DNA from: 62-47 sp051954235
GTDB lineage: Bacteria > Pseudomonadota > Alphaproteobacteria > Rhizobiales > Xanthobacteraceae
Direction of reading: 5' to 3'
DNA: 64,000 bases
Assembly: GCA_051954235.1 (NCBI GenBank)
Contig: JBQCHY010000044.1
Location: 1-64,000 of the forward strand
Position 1 is the stretch's first letter. Each line of letters starts with the position of its first letter. A model generated the notes under the pieces. The model was not told the origin of the DNA. It saw nothing but the letters and a program-made list of their open reading frames with translations, and did no database searches. A program made the position numbers and the translations under genes. Shown in pieces: positions 17,891 through 26,412 of the stretch.

Positions 17891-19045
17891 TCACAGAATC
17901 GCGTGCGGGATGAATCGCGACGTGTTGCCTGTGATCGGGTTTTCGTCCTCGCGGATCGACAGTCCGCACGGCGTCTCGCCGATGATCCAGCTTCCGATCA
18001 CCGGATACTGGCCGGAGAAACTCGGCAGCGGCGCGAAGGCCTGGCGGATGAAGCCTTCGCTGCCGTAAGGCCCCGGCTGTTGCTCCAGCGGCGTGCCGGC
18101 GCTGACCAGTTCGATGTTGGCGCCTTCGCGCGAATAGATCGGCTTGCGCACATAAGACGTGCCGAGCTGCACGGCCTTCTCATCGTCCTCGAAATAAGCC
18201 GGCAGCAGGTTGGGGTGATTGGGAAACATCTCCCACAACAGCGGCAGGATGCCCTTGTTGGAGAGCACGATCTTCCACGGCGGCTCGATCCAGCGCGTCG
18301 GCGCGCTCTGCACCTTGGCGCCGAAGGCGTCGCGCAGCATCCACTCCCAGGGATAGAGCTTGAAGGCGAGGTCAATCGGCTGATCGTCGAGATCGACGAA
18401 CTTCCCGGCGTTGAGTCCGATGCTTTCGATGTCGAGCGCGGTGGTGGCGAGGCCGGCTTGATGCGCGGTGTCCTCGAGGTAGTTCAGCGTCGTCGCGTCC
18501 TCGGGATTCTCATAACTGCCGGCGAGATGCAGGCGCCCGCCGGGCGCGATCGCTTTCCAGCGCGCGATCAGGTTCTCGTGGATGGAATTGTACTGGTCGG
18601 CGCGCTTCGGGATGATCTGGCGTTCGATGGCTTGCTCGAGCCAGGTCCATTGGAACACCGCCGCCTCGAACAGCGAGGTGGGCGTGTCGGCGTTGTATTC
18701 GAGCAGCTTTGCCAGACCTTTGCCGTCGAAGCTGAAATCGAAGCGGCCGTACAGCGTGGCGTCGCCGCGCTGCCAGCTTTCGCGGATGATCGGCCAGCAC
18801 CCCGCCGGAATTTTCAGCCGGCGCAGAATGCTTTCGTCGGCCATCGCGCGCCTGACCAGTTCGAGGCACATCGCATGGACCTCGCCGCTGGGACCTTCGA
18901 TCTGGCGTTCGATCTCGTCGAGCGAGAACGCGTAATAAGCGCGTTCGTCCCAATAGCGTTCGCCGTCCATGGTGTGGAAGTCAAAGCCCGCCGCTTCCGC
19001 GGTGGCTTGCCAATCGTCGCGCTCGGGGCAGGGGATGCGCTGCAT
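17891..19045 (-). CDS. Glutathionylspermidine synthase-like ATP-grasp ligase
   Basis: A 384-residue protein of the family that includes E. coli YgiC and YjfC and the synthetase half of Gsp. Typical blocks are visible: RYWDERAYYAFSLDEIE, YGRFDFSFDGKGLAKLLEYN, ADTPTSLFEAAVFQW, LSNKGILPLLWEMFPNHPNL, TSYVRKPIYSREGANIE and GSWIIGETPCGLSIREDENP. It would form an ATP-driven amide bond; the true substrate of YgiC/YjfC-type enzymes is not settled. The start at 19045 follows the DUF1190 stop by 7 bases. It is the third gene of a conserved trio. Confidence 0.88.
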   Translation of the reverse strand: MQRIPCPERDDWQATAEAAGFDFHTMDGERYWDERAYYAFSLDEIERQIEGPSGEVHAMCLELVRRAMADESILRRLKIPAGCWPIIRESWQRGDATLYGRFDFSFDGKGLAKLLEYNADTPTSLFEAAVFQWTWLEQAIERQIIPKRADQYNSIHENLIARWKAIAPGGRLHLAGSYENPEDATTLNYLEDTAHQAGLATTALDIESIGLNAGKFVDLDDQPIDLAFKLYPWEWMLRDAFGAKVQSAPTRWIEPPWKIVLSNKGILPLLWEMFPNHPNLLPAYFEDDEKAVQLGTSYVRKPIYSREGANIELVSAGTPLEQQPGPYGSEGFIRQAFAPLPSFSGQYPVIGSWIIGETPCGLSIREDENPITGNTSRFIPHAIL

Positions 19046-19052
19046 GAGATGT

Positions 19053-19478
19053 CTAGCCGCCGCGCGAGAACGACGAGGCGATCGCGTGGCCGAAGCTGCC
19101 GAAGCCGCCGCGCGTCGTGGTGCTCTTCGTCGGAATTGCCAACCCGCCTGACGACGACGAATGCGAGGATGACGAACTCGAACTGTCATAAAAGCTGCTG
19201 CCGGAAGATCGGCCGCCGTAGCTGTAGCCGCCCGAGCGCGACGACGTGCGACAGGACTGGTTCTGCGCCGCTGCCGCGTTTGGCGGCACAGGCTGTCCGG
19301 TCGCGGGCGGCTTCGCCGGCTCGCACCTCTCGCTCGGCATCATGGCGTAAGCGCCGGCGCCGACCGCCACCGTGCCCATCAGGAAAAGTGCGACATAGCC
19401 GGAACGTTTGTTCGGACGCGGGGCCTCCGTGGCCGGTGGCGGCCGCTTGCCGAACTGCTTGTTGCGCGCGGTGGCCAT
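19053..19478 (-). CDS. DUF1190 (YgiB/YjfM-like) protein
   Basis: A 141-residue protein. A basic N terminus is followed by one membrane segment or signal anchor at about 28-46 (VALFLMGTVAVGAGAYAM). A serine/glycine-rich low-complexity stretch (about 85-115) and a C-terminal TTTRGGFGSFGHAIASSF end it; that closing motif is typical of DUF1190 proteins. It lies between the DUF350 and ATP-grasp genes with 1-base and 7-base gaps, so all three are one operon. Function unknown; it may be the ligase's acceptor or a membrane partner. Confidence 0.8.
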   Translation of the reverse strand: MATARNKQFGKRPPPATEAPRPNKRSGYVALFLMGTVAVGAGAYAMMPSERCEPAKPPATGQPVPPNAAAAQNQSCRTSSRSGGYSYGGRSSGSSFYDSSSSSSSHSSSSGGLAIPTKSTTTRGGFGSFGHAIASSFSRGG

Positions 19479-19479
19479 G

Positions 19480-19884
19480 TCAGTAGATCATCGACGCGGC
19501 ATTGAGTGCACCGGCCGCGAGCGAGGACAGTCCGAGCCAAATCGCGGGCGCGAGTTCGCCGCCGGCGATGCGCTTCGACAGATCCGGCACCGGGATTTTC
19601 ACGATGAAGTAGACCGCGACCTGCACCACCAGCGCAATCATGCTCCAGATCAGGCAGTCGAGAATGTTGGCGGCGTGGGTCATGGCGCTGACCACGGGCA
19701 GGGCGAAGCCGAGCAGGCTGAGCCCGAGCGAGATCGCCGCGCCCGGCACGTTGTCGCGGATCAACTGGAATTCGTCGTGCGGCGTGACGCGCGTGTAGAC
19801 CAGAAGATACAGCGTGACGGCGACCAGCGCCGTGCAGAAGTAAGCCAGGAAGGCCGGCAGTCCCGCCAGCGATTGCAAGATCAT
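19480..19884 (-). CDS. DUF350 (YjfL/UPF0719) integral membrane protein
   Basis: A 134-residue protein with four predicted membrane helices (about 6-28, 45-66, 75-97 and 114-134), including FLAYFCTALVAVTLYLLVYT and LDCLIWSMIALVVQVAVYFI. It matches the DUF350 pattern of a two-helix unit present twice. It is first in the trio with DUF1190 and the ATP-grasp ligase, the same set as yjfL-yjfM-yjfC in enterobacteria. The ATG at 19884 is chosen; a GTG at 19896 is also possible. Confidence 0.85.
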   Translation of the reverse strand: MILQSLAGLPAFLAYFCTALVAVTLYLLVYTRVTPHDEFQLIRDNVPGAAISLGLSLLGFALPVVSAMTHAANILDCLIWSMIALVVQVAVYFIVKIPVPDLSKRIAGGELAPAIWLGLSSLAAGALNAASMIY

Positions 19885-19961
19885 GTGAGATTGCACCGAG
19901 TTCGCACGACTTTCATTCGGACACGCGGCCGGTCGGCGCGCGCTTGTTGGCGTGTATCAAC

Positions 19962-20042
19962 CGTCATTGCGAGGAGTGTAACGACGAAGCAATCCAGGGC
20001 CACGAAGCAAGGCTGGATTGCTTCGCTTCGCTCGCAAAGACG
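19962..20042. repeat. Short palindromic repeat, family A, copy 3
   Basis: CGTCATTGCGAGGAGTGTAA...GCTTCGCTTCGCTCGCAAAG with GCAATCCAG / CTGGATTGC arms; closely similar to copy 2. Confidence 0.85.
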
Positions 20043-20125
20043 GACTGATATGATCGCGAAACGTTTTTCCGTTTGTCTGGCGGGAGCGTGGGCAGGTTCA
20101 GCCGGCGGAACCCCCGCGCGCAAAT

Positions 20126-20150
20126 AAAAACCCCGCCGGTGGGGGCGGGG
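20126..20150 (-). terminator. Rho-independent terminator of ctrA
   Basis: On the minus strand CCCCGCC and GGCGGGG pair across CCCACC and are followed by five T. It lies 50 bases after the ctrA stop. Confidence 0.9.
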
Positions 20151-20199
20151 CTATAGTCGGGGAGGAGCCAGGAAAACCTTGTGACTCTCGGAATGGCGA

Positions 20200-20901
20200 T
20201 CAGGCCGGGATGCGGACCTCGTCGTCGTGCGGCTCGCGCAGCACGTAGCCGCGGCCCCAGACGGTCTCGATGAAGTTGCGGCCTTCGGAGGCGTTGGCGA
20301 GCTTCTTGCGCAGCTTGCAGATGAAGACGTCGATGATCTTCAGTTCCGGCTCGTCCATGCCGCCGTAAAGGTGGTTCAGGAACATTTCCTTAGTCAGCGT
20401 GGTGCCCTTGCGCAGCGAGAGCAGCTCCAGCATCTGGTATTCCTTGCCGGTCAGATGCACGCGCTGGCCGGTCACTTCGACGGTCTTGGTGTCGAGGTTG
20501 ACGATCAGGTCGCCGGTTTGGATCACCGACTGGGCGTGACCCTTCGAGCGGCGCACGATCGCATGAATGCGGGCGACCAGCTCGTCCTTGTGGAAGGGTT
20601 TGGTCATGTAGTCGTCGGCGCCGACGCCGAGACCCTTGACCTTGTCCTCGATGCCGGCGAGGCCGGAGAGGATCAGAATGGGTGTCTTGATCTTCGACAC
20701 GCGCAACTGCTTGAGCACGTCGTAACCGGACATGTCGGGCAGGTTCAGGTCGAGAAGGATAATGTCGTAATCGTAGAGCTTGCCGAGGTCGACACCCTCT
20801 TCGCCGAGATCCGTCGTGTAGACGTTGAAACTCTCGGATTTGAGCATCAGCTCAATCGACTGCGCGACGGCGCTGTCATCCTCAATCAGCAATACGCGCA
20901 T
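20200..20901 (-). CDS. ctrA: Cell-cycle master response regulator CtrA
   Basis: A 233-residue OmpR-type regulator. The receiver has MRVLLIEDD, phospho-acceptor Asp51 in LLDLNLPDMSGYDV and Lys in YMTKPFHKDE. The C-terminal winged helix contains HLTGKEYQMLELLSLRKGTT and KIIDVFICKLRKKL, near-invariant in CtrA. Phosphorylated through CckA-ChpT, it controls flagellar, chemotaxis and division genes. The C terminus (DDEVRIPA) ends in small hydrophobics as in proteolysed CtrA. The upstream region holds clustered GANTC sites and a TTAACCAT half-site, suggesting methylation control and autoregulation. It is divergent from fliI. Confidence 0.97.
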   Translation of the reverse strand: MRVLLIEDDSAVAQSIELMLKSESFNVYTTDLGEEGVDLGKLYDYDIILLDLNLPDMSGYDVLKQLRVSKIKTPILILSGLAGIEDKVKGLGVGADDYMTKPFHKDELVARIHAIVRRSKGHAQSVIQTGDLIVNLDTKTVEVTGQRVHLTGKEYQMLELLSLRKGTTLTKEMFLNHLYGGMDEPELKIIDVFICKLRKKLANASEGRNFIETVWGRGYVLREPHDDEVRIPA

Positions 20902-21269
20902 GCCAGTCCCCTATCGTAGCCGCTCCGGGCGTCAGGTCGTCCGCACTACTTGCGGCACTGGAAACGCCTTTGAACAACTGATTCGAATCCTGACGGGATA
21001 TGGTTAACAAAACCTGATTCCTCTCCGCAAGCTCTATCGTGCAATTTTTGTCGAATCGCCCTAAAACGTCGCGTAGAGGCAGCTTTTATCTTCCGTTCTC
21101 ACTCAAGCTTCGCATCAAGAGACGGGCCTAACCGCCTCTTAGGACTCGCACCTCATTCGGACGTACGGGTCCCGTCAGTCACCAAAGACAGTGACGCAAT
21201 GATTAACGATGCGGGTAAACACGAAGTTAAAGCCATTCCCGCAATACGCGGAAACTTAAGGTTTTCGCC
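20902..21269. promoter_or_regulatory. Divergent ctrA / fliI control region
   Basis: A 368-base AT-richer gap. GANTC sites occur at 20980, 20985, 21016, 21053 and 21143. TTAACCAT, a CtrA half-site form, is on the minus strand at 21000-21007. A TAAA-N7-TTAA candidate CtrA box is at 21216-21230, 39 bases before fliI. No gene is seen here. Confidence 0.6.
21216..21230 (+). promoter_or_regulatory. Candidate CtrA box upstream of fliI
   Basis: TAAACACGAAGTTAA has the 7-base spacer of the TTAA-N7-TTAA consensus with one mismatch in the first half. Confidence 0.35.
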
Positions 21270-22595
21270 ATGAAAGCCCTCGCCAACCAGATCGACGACA
21301 TCGACGGCGTCAATATTTATGGCCGAGTTGTCGGCGTGCGCGGGCTGATGGTGGAGGTCGCGGGACCGATCCACGCCATGTCCGTCGGCGCGCGGATCGT
21401 GATCGAGACCGGCACCAACCGTTTCATCCCCTGCGAGGTGATCGGCTTCACCGGCAACAACGCCGTGGTGATGCCGTTCGCCGGCCTCGACGGCGTGCGG
21501 CGCGGTTGCCGCGCGGTGATCGCCAACGCCTCCAGCATGGTGCGGCCGGCGCCGTCCTGGCTCGGCCGCGTGCTCCACGCCATGGGCGAACCGATCGACG
21601 GCAAGGGGCCGCTGGAGCAGGGCGGGGTGCCGATGCCTTATCGCAACGCGCCGCCGCCGGCGCATTCGCGCAAGCGCGTCGGCGTGCCGCTCGACCTCGG
21701 CGTGCGGGCGCTCAACACCTTCCTCACCTGTTGCCGTGGGCAACGCATGGGCATCTTCGCCGGCTCCGGCGTCGGCAAGTCGGTGCTGCTGTCGATGCTG
21801 GCGCGGAACGTCGATGCGGACATCTCGGTGATCGGGCTGGTCGGCGAGCGCGGCCGCGAGGTGCAGGAGTTCTTGCAGGACGATCTGGGTGACGAAGGGC
21901 TGGCGCGCTCCGTCGTGGTGGTGGCGACCTCCGACGAGCCGGCCTTGATGCGGCGGCAGGCGGCCTATCTCACCTTGGCCATCGCCGAGTATTTCCGCGA
22001 CGAAGGCAAATCGGTGATGTGCATGATGGACTCGGTGACGCGCTTCGCCATGGCGCAGCGTGAGATCGGTCTTTCCGCCGGCGAGCCGCCGACTGCCAAG
22101 GGCTATACGCCGACAGTGTTCACCGAACTGCCGAAGCTGCTGGAACGCGCCGGGCCCGGCACCGGCGAAGGCTCGATCACCGGCATCTTCACCGTGCTGG
22201 TGGACGGCGACGATCATAACGAGCCGGTGGCCGACGCGGTGCGCGGCATTCTCGACGGCCATATCGTGATGGAGCGTTCGATCGCCGAGCGCGGACGCTA
22301 TCCCGCCATCAATATCCTGAAGTCGGTCTCGCGCACCATGCCGCGCAGCGCCGACCCGGCCTATCTGCCGGTGATCACGCGCGGCCGTCAGGTGATGGCA
22401 ACCTATGCCGATATGGAGGAGTTGATCCGGCTCGGTGCCTATCGCGCCGGTTCCAGCCCGGAGGTGGACGAGGCGATCGGCCTGCACGAACCGCTGGAAG
22501 ACTTCCTCCGTCAGGCCAAGGACGAGGTCACCGGGATGGCGGAAGGTTATCAACGGCTTGGTCAAATCTTAGGAACCTTGGAAACGGAACGCTAA
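21270..22595 (+). CDS. fliI: Flagellum-specific ATPase FliI
   Basis: A 441-residue ATPase that energises flagellar type III export. The N-terminal barrel is at about 15-90. The catalytic core has Walker A GSGVGKS at 165-171, the family motif VIGLVGERGREVQEFL and Walker B around SVMCMMDSVTRFAMAQREIG. It ends with the helical domain (DEAIGLHEPLEDFLRQ). Its partners are FliJ (next gene) and the FlhA export gate (about 1.7 kb on). It probably shares an operon with fliJ. Confidence 0.96.
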   Translation: MKALANQIDDIDGVNIYGRVVGVRGLMVEVAGPIHAMSVGARIVIETGTNRFIPCEVIGFTGNNAVVMPFAGLDGVRRGCRAVIANASSMVRPAPSWLGRVLHAMGEPIDGKGPLEQGGVPMPYRNAPPPAHSRKRVGVPLDLGVRALNTFLTCCRGQRMGIFAGSGVGKSVLLSMLARNVDADISVIGLVGERGREVQEFLQDDLGDEGLARSVVVVATSDEPALMRRQAAYLTLAIAEYFRDEGKSVMCMMDSVTRFAMAQREIGLSAGEPPTAKGYTPTVFTELPKLLERAGPGTGEGSITGIFTVLVDGDDHNEPVADAVRGILDGHIVMERSIAERGRYPAINILKSVSRTMPRSADPAYLPVITRGRQVMATYADMEELIRLGAYRAGSSPEVDEAIGLHEPLEDFLRQAKDEVTGMAEGYQRLGQILGTLETER

Positions 22596-22701
22596 CTTTG
22601 TCGGGCCATCATCCCTGCGTCTGTTGTCCGCCGGCGGGGCCTTTCACGAGGAGCCGGTGTCGTCCCGTTCTGATGTCGGGACTTCTGGGGAGTACGAGTC
22701 G

Positions 22702-23121
22702 ATGAAGTCACGTGAAACCCTCATTCGCCTGAAGAAGTTTCAGGTCGACGAGAAGCGCCGCCGGGTGGCCCAGATCGAGGCCATGATCGCGGACTTCGAG
22801 CGAATGTCGGTCGATCTGGAGCACGAGATCGCGACCGAGCAGGAGCGCGCCGGGATCAACGATCCCACCCATTTCGCCTATCCGACCTATGCCAAGGCAG
22901 CGATTCAGCGGCGCGAGAACCTGACCCGCTCGGCTGACGAATTGCGGGTGCAACTCGACGACGCCAAGGCGCAACTCGGCGAAGCCTTCGAGGAATTGAA
23001 GAAGGTCGAACTGCTGGACGAGCGCGACCAGGCCCGCGAACGCGCGGAAGAAAACGCGCGCGAGCAGGCCGACCTCAACAGCATCGGCCTGATGCGCTCG
23101 CGGATCGGCGCCGTCGCCTGA
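22702..23121 (+). CDS. fliJ: Flagellar export chaperone FliJ family
   Basis: A 139-residue, almost wholly helical coiled-coil protein with the family's N terminus MKSRETLIRLKKFQVDEKRR. It is the central stalk-like component of the FliI export ATPase. The ATG at 22702 (GGGGAG nine bases before it) is chosen over an in-frame ATG at 22624, whose extra 26 residues do not look like FliJ. It sits directly after fliI and before a strong terminator. Confidence 0.88.
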   Translation: MKSRETLIRLKKFQVDEKRRRVAQIEAMIADFERMSVDLEHEIATEQERAGINDPTHFAYPTYAKAAIQRRENLTRSADELRVQLDDAKAQLGEAFEELKKVELLDERDQARERAEENAREQADLNSIGLMRSRIGAVA

Positions 23122-23154
23122 ACGGCTGCAAAGACTAGCGCAATCGCTGAATCA

Positions 23155-23182
23155 AAAAGCCGGGCCGCGAGGCCCGGTTTTT
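23155..23182 (+). terminator. Rho-independent terminator of fliI-fliJ
   Basis: CCGGGCC and GGCCCGG pair around GCGA, followed by TTTTT and preceded by AAAAAG. Confidence 0.92.
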
Positions 23183-23209
23183 CGTTGGAACGCGATGAAG
23201 CAATATAGT

Positions 23210-23300
23210 CGTCATGGCCGGATTTATTCCGGCCATCCACGTCTTGGCGGCTTCTCAGTTTGAGAAGACGTGGATGGCCGGGACGAGCCCGGCCATGACG
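23210..23300. repeat. Short palindromic repeat, family C, copy 2
   Basis: A large inverted repeat: CGTCATGGCCGGATTTATTC...CGGCCATGACG, with inner arms CCATCCACGTCTT / AAGACGTGGATGG across a short loop. It lies in the gap after fliJ. Confidence 0.75.
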
Positions 23301-23368
23301 AACGCACTTAGAGATTGGGTTGACACTGATAGTCTGAACCATTCGAAGACGAAGTACCCACAAACGAA

Positions 23369-23394
23369 AAACGCCCGCGGGGGGACGGGCGTTT
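23369..23394 (-). terminator. Terminator downstream of the small exported protein gene
   Basis: AAACGCCCG and CGGGCGTTT form a 9-bp stem. Read on the minus strand it is followed by a T run, so it best serves the gene at 23,549-23,749. Confidence 0.65.
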
Positions 23395-23548
23395 CTCTAT
23401 TGTCGCGGGTCAGCTTGGGGGGACTGACTGATGCGACATACTCACGCGGCGACTTTGGGGGGCAAGGTAAAGAGCCTCGTGAATCTCGTTATCCTCGACT
23501 TGACGGTCTCCTCTGGTTCTTCTGCTGATTGAGCCTTACGTCCCGTTC

Positions 23549-23749
23549 TCAGCGAACCACCATCGTCGTGTCCGAACTCGACACCGCGATCGGCGCACCA
23601 GCCTTGATCACGCGTGCGGTCTGCACGCCGTTATCCGCATTGACGCGCGCCGAAATGCCGAAGCCCGCCACCGCGATGCCAGCCACGAGCGCAACCACCA
23701 CGATCTTGAGGTGGGTCATGCGATCCGCGCTGTAAATCGAATGGTTCAT
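23549..23749 (-). CDS. Small exported protein under a stress-type promoter
   Basis: A 66-residue protein. An N-terminal hydrophobic segment (THLKIVVVALVAGIAVAGFG) resembles a signal peptide, followed by a short polar tail (NADNGVQTARVIKAGAPIAV). It has no recognised domain; short proteins of this look are common, unnamed, in Bradyrhizobium relatives. The start is firm: AGGAGG lies 5 bases before the ATG. The upstream GGAAC-N17-CGTT element suggests EcfG/PhyR general stress control. Confidence 0.75.
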   Translation of the reverse strand: MNHSIYSADRMTHLKIVVVALVAGIAVAGFGISARVNADNGVQTARVIKAGAPIAVSSSDTTMVVR

Positions 23750-23840
23750 GGAAGCCTCCTGCCGTTTTCGCTGCCATTTTCGATGGGTCGCCCCATCGCT
23801 GCGGCAGGTTCAACTCCTGCTTCGAACTTCACGCAAAAAG

Positions 23841-23866
23841 AACGTAAGACAGCGGCTTTTCGTTCC
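23841..23866 (-). promoter_or_regulatory. EcfG-type (general stress response) promoter
   Basis: On the minus strand GGAAC (23866-23862), a 17-base spacer, then CGTT (23844-23841). This matches the alphaproteobacterial EcfG consensus GGAAC-N16/17-CGTT. The start codon of the small exported protein is about 90 bases downstream. Confidence 0.7.
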
Positions 23867-24090
23867 GAAGGGGGTATCACAAAGCGGTGATAACTGTTGA
23901 TCGCCCGCGATCCCAAAAATTCGAAGCCGCCGGGATCAAAAATTATCCGATAAATATCAATCGTTTAATTGGAAATCGGGGGTAGCTCGAATTGGCGGTG
24001 GTATATCAACGCACCGTCAACCATGGCGCAAAAGGGTTGCCTGTTGTCAAAAAGTCGCAGGGGAGCGTTCTCCCAAACCGGGAACGAGGC

Positions 24091-24191
24091 GTCATCGTCC
24101 GCGAAGGCGGACGATCCAGTAGTCTGTGCAGCCGCGTGGGAAATTTCGCTCGACACGGGTTACTGGATACTCCGCCTTCGCGGAGTATGAC
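24091..24191. repeat. Paired-hairpin repeat (REPIN-like), family B, copy 2
   Basis: Left hairpin GTCATCGTCCGCGAAGGCGG...CCAGTA, right hairpin TACTGGATACTCCGCC...GTATGAC. Its left arm is the complement of the right arm of copy 1 (10,071-10,167) and vice versa, so it is inserted in the opposite orientation. Confidence 0.75.
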
Positions 24192-24276
24192 GATTTTCGT
24201 GTTGTATCTCTGGGCACCGCACTTCGGTTCGGTCACCCGGTCATGGGCTAAGCACAAGCCTCGACCGAGACAGGTC

Positions 24277-26412
24277 TCAGATGCTGCCGACGGTTTTCAG
24301 CCGGGCGCGCGGATGGATTTCCGCCTGCGACAAGACGCTCGTCTGCGAGCGGAAGCGTTCCACCAGCGAGCGCACGAACGGGCGGATCGCGGCGGAGGTG
24401 ACCAGCACCGGGGCCTCGCCTTCGCGCGCGGCCTGTTCGAAACGGTCGCGGACCGCGGTCATGAACTCGGAGAGTTTCGACGGCGCCATTGCCAGGCTGC
24501 GTTCCTCGCCCTGTCCGATGATCGACTCGGCGAAGGCCTGCTCCCACTTCGCCGACAATGCGATCAGCGGCAGATAACCGTTCGGCGAGGTGTTCTGCGC
24601 GCAGATCTGACGCGCCAGCCGCGCCCGCACATGCTCGACGATGGTGGCCGGATTGCGCGAGAACGCCAGCGCGTCGGCGATGCCTTCGAGGATGGTCGAG
24701 AGATCGCGGATCGAGATGCGCTCGGAGAGCAAGAGTTGCAGAACGCGTTGAATGCCGGAGACGTTGATCTGGCTCGGCACGATGTCCTTGACCAGTTCGC
24801 CTTGCTCCTTCGGCAATTCCTTCAGCAGCTTCTGCACCTCGCCGTAGGACAACAGGTCCGACATGTTGTTCTTGAGCAGTTCGGTGAGATGCGTCGAGAG
24901 CACCGTCGCGGCATCCACGACGGTGTAACCCTTCAGGGTTGCCTCTTCCTTCAGTCCGGCATCGACCCAGGTGGCCGGTAGCCCGAAGGTGGGTTCGGTG
25001 GTGTGGATGCCCGGCACCGCGACCTGATCGCCGGCGGGGTCCATCACCATGTACTGGTTCGGCCAGACGCGGCCGGAGCCGGCGTCCACTTCCTTGATCT
25101 TAATGATGTAGCTGTTGGCCTCGAGCTGGACGTTGTCGAGGATGCGCACCGACGGCATCACGAAGCCCATCTCGATGGCCAACGAACGGCGCAGCGCCTT
25201 GATCTGTTCGGTGAGGCGGTCGGTGCCGTCCGGGGCGTTGACCAGCGGCAGCAGCGCGTACCCGAGTTCGATCTTGAGGTCGTCGATCTTGAGCGCGGCG
25301 GAGATTGGCTCATCGGCAGAAGCTGCGGCGGCTGCCGTGCCCGTGGCAGGGGCCGCGGCGGCGATCGCTTCGGCGGCGGCCGTCGCCCGATTGCGGCTGC
25401 GTGATTTCCACGCCAGCGCAGCCGCGCCGCTGCCGAGCGCGAGGAACGGGATCATCGGGATGCCGGGCAGGGCGGCGAGCACCAGCATCACCGCCGCCGA
25501 CATGCCGAGTGCCTGCGGATAGCCGGAGAGTTGCTTCATCAGCGCCTTGTCCGCCGCGCCCGAGACGCCGGCTTTCGATACCAGCAGGCCCGCGGCGGTG
25601 GAGACGATCAGCGCCGGCACTTGCGTCACCAGACCGTCGCCGACGGTGAGCAGCGTGTAGGAACGCGCGGCTTCGGCGAAGCCGAGCCCCTGCTGCGCGA
25701 CGCCGATGATGATGCCGCCGATGATGTTGATGAACACCACCAGCAGGCCGGCGATGGCGTCGCCGCGCACGAACTTCGAGGCACCGTCCATCGCGCCGAA
25801 GAATCCGCTTTCGTCTTCCAGCGCCTTGCGCCGTTCCTTCGCGGTCTTCTCGTCGATCAGGCCGGCGGAGAGATCGGCGTCGATCGCCATCTGCTTGCCG
25901 GGCATGGAGTCCAAGTGGAAACGCGCCGCGACTTCGGCGATGCGGCCCGAACCCTTGGTGATGACCACGAAGTTCACGATCACCAGGATCGCGAACACGA
26001 TGATGCCGATGACGAAGTTACCGCCCATCACGAAATTGCCGAACGCCTCGATGACGTGGCCGGCGGCGGCGGTGCCTTCGTGGCCGTGAGTCAGGATCAG
26101 CCGCGTCGACGCCAGGTTTAGCGACAGCCGCAGCATCGTCGAGATCAGGAGGATGGTCGGGAAGGCGGAGAATTCCAGCGGCGCCTGGATGAACAGCGCC
26201 GTCATCAGAATCAGGATCGATAGCGTGATCGAGATCGCAAGAAACAGGTCCAGCACCACCGACGGCAGCGGCAGGATCAGCACGACGAGAATGGTGAGGA
26301 CGCCAAAGGCCAGCGCGAGATCGCCGCGCTTCAGCATGGAGGCGAGGTCGCTGATGCTCGGCAGCCGCGATGCCGGCTTGTCCGCGCCTTGGCCCAGGGT
26401 GGTGTCGGTCAT
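24277..26412 (-). CDS. flhA: Flagellar export gate protein FlhA
   Basis: A 711-residue protein of the flagellar type III export gate. The N-terminal half has about eight membrane helices (LALAFGVLTILVVLILPLPS onward) and the FHIPEP-family cytoplasmic loop with IDADLSAGLIDEKTAKERR and SGFFGAMDGASKFVRGDA. A low-complexity Ala-rich linker (about 350-375) leads to the cytoplasmic domain that docks substrates and chaperones. The ATG at 26412 has GAGGGG upstream; the longer frame to 26535 has no family match. A TTAA-N7-CTAA box about 170 bases upstream suggests CtrA control. Confidence 0.96.
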   Translation of the reverse strand: MTDTTLGQGADKPASRLPSISDLASMLKRGDLALAFGVLTILVVLILPLPSVVLDLFLAISITLSILILMTALFIQAPLEFSAFPTILLISTMLRLSLNLASTRLILTHGHEGTAAAGHVIEAFGNFVMGGNFVIGIIVFAILVIVNFVVITKGSGRIAEVAARFHLDSMPGKQMAIDADLSAGLIDEKTAKERRKALEDESGFFGAMDGASKFVRGDAIAGLLVVFINIIGGIIIGVAQQGLGFAEAARSYTLLTVGDGLVTQVPALIVSTAAGLLVSKAGVSGAADKALMKQLSGYPQALGMSAAVMLVLAALPGIPMIPFLALGSGAAALAWKSRSRNRATAAAEAIAAAAPATGTAAAAASADEPISAALKIDDLKIELGYALLPLVNAPDGTDRLTEQIKALRRSLAIEMGFVMPSVRILDNVQLEANSYIIKIKEVDAGSGRVWPNQYMVMDPAGDQVAVPGIHTTEPTFGLPATWVDAGLKEEATLKGYTVVDAATVLSTHLTELLKNNMSDLLSYGEVQKLLKELPKEQGELVKDIVPSQINVSGIQRVLQLLLSERISIRDLSTILEGIADALAFSRNPATIVEHVRARLARQICAQNTSPNGYLPLIALSAKWEQAFAESIIGQGEERSLAMAPSKLSEFMTAVRDRFEQAAREGEAPVLVTSAAIRPFVRSLVERFRSQTSVLSQAEIHPRARLKTVGSI

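Larger units (their letters stand above)
23750..24276. other. Gap with stress promoter and family B repeat
   Basis: 527 bases between the small exported gene and the flhA stop. It holds the EcfG-type promoter (23841-23866) and the family B element (24091-24191). The stretch between them is AT-rich and shows no coding signal. Confidence 0.6.

Noticed and set aside
17903..19486. 527-codon plus frame across the ATP-grasp and DUF1190 genes
   Set aside because: It spans two well-supported minus-strand genes and matches no domain.
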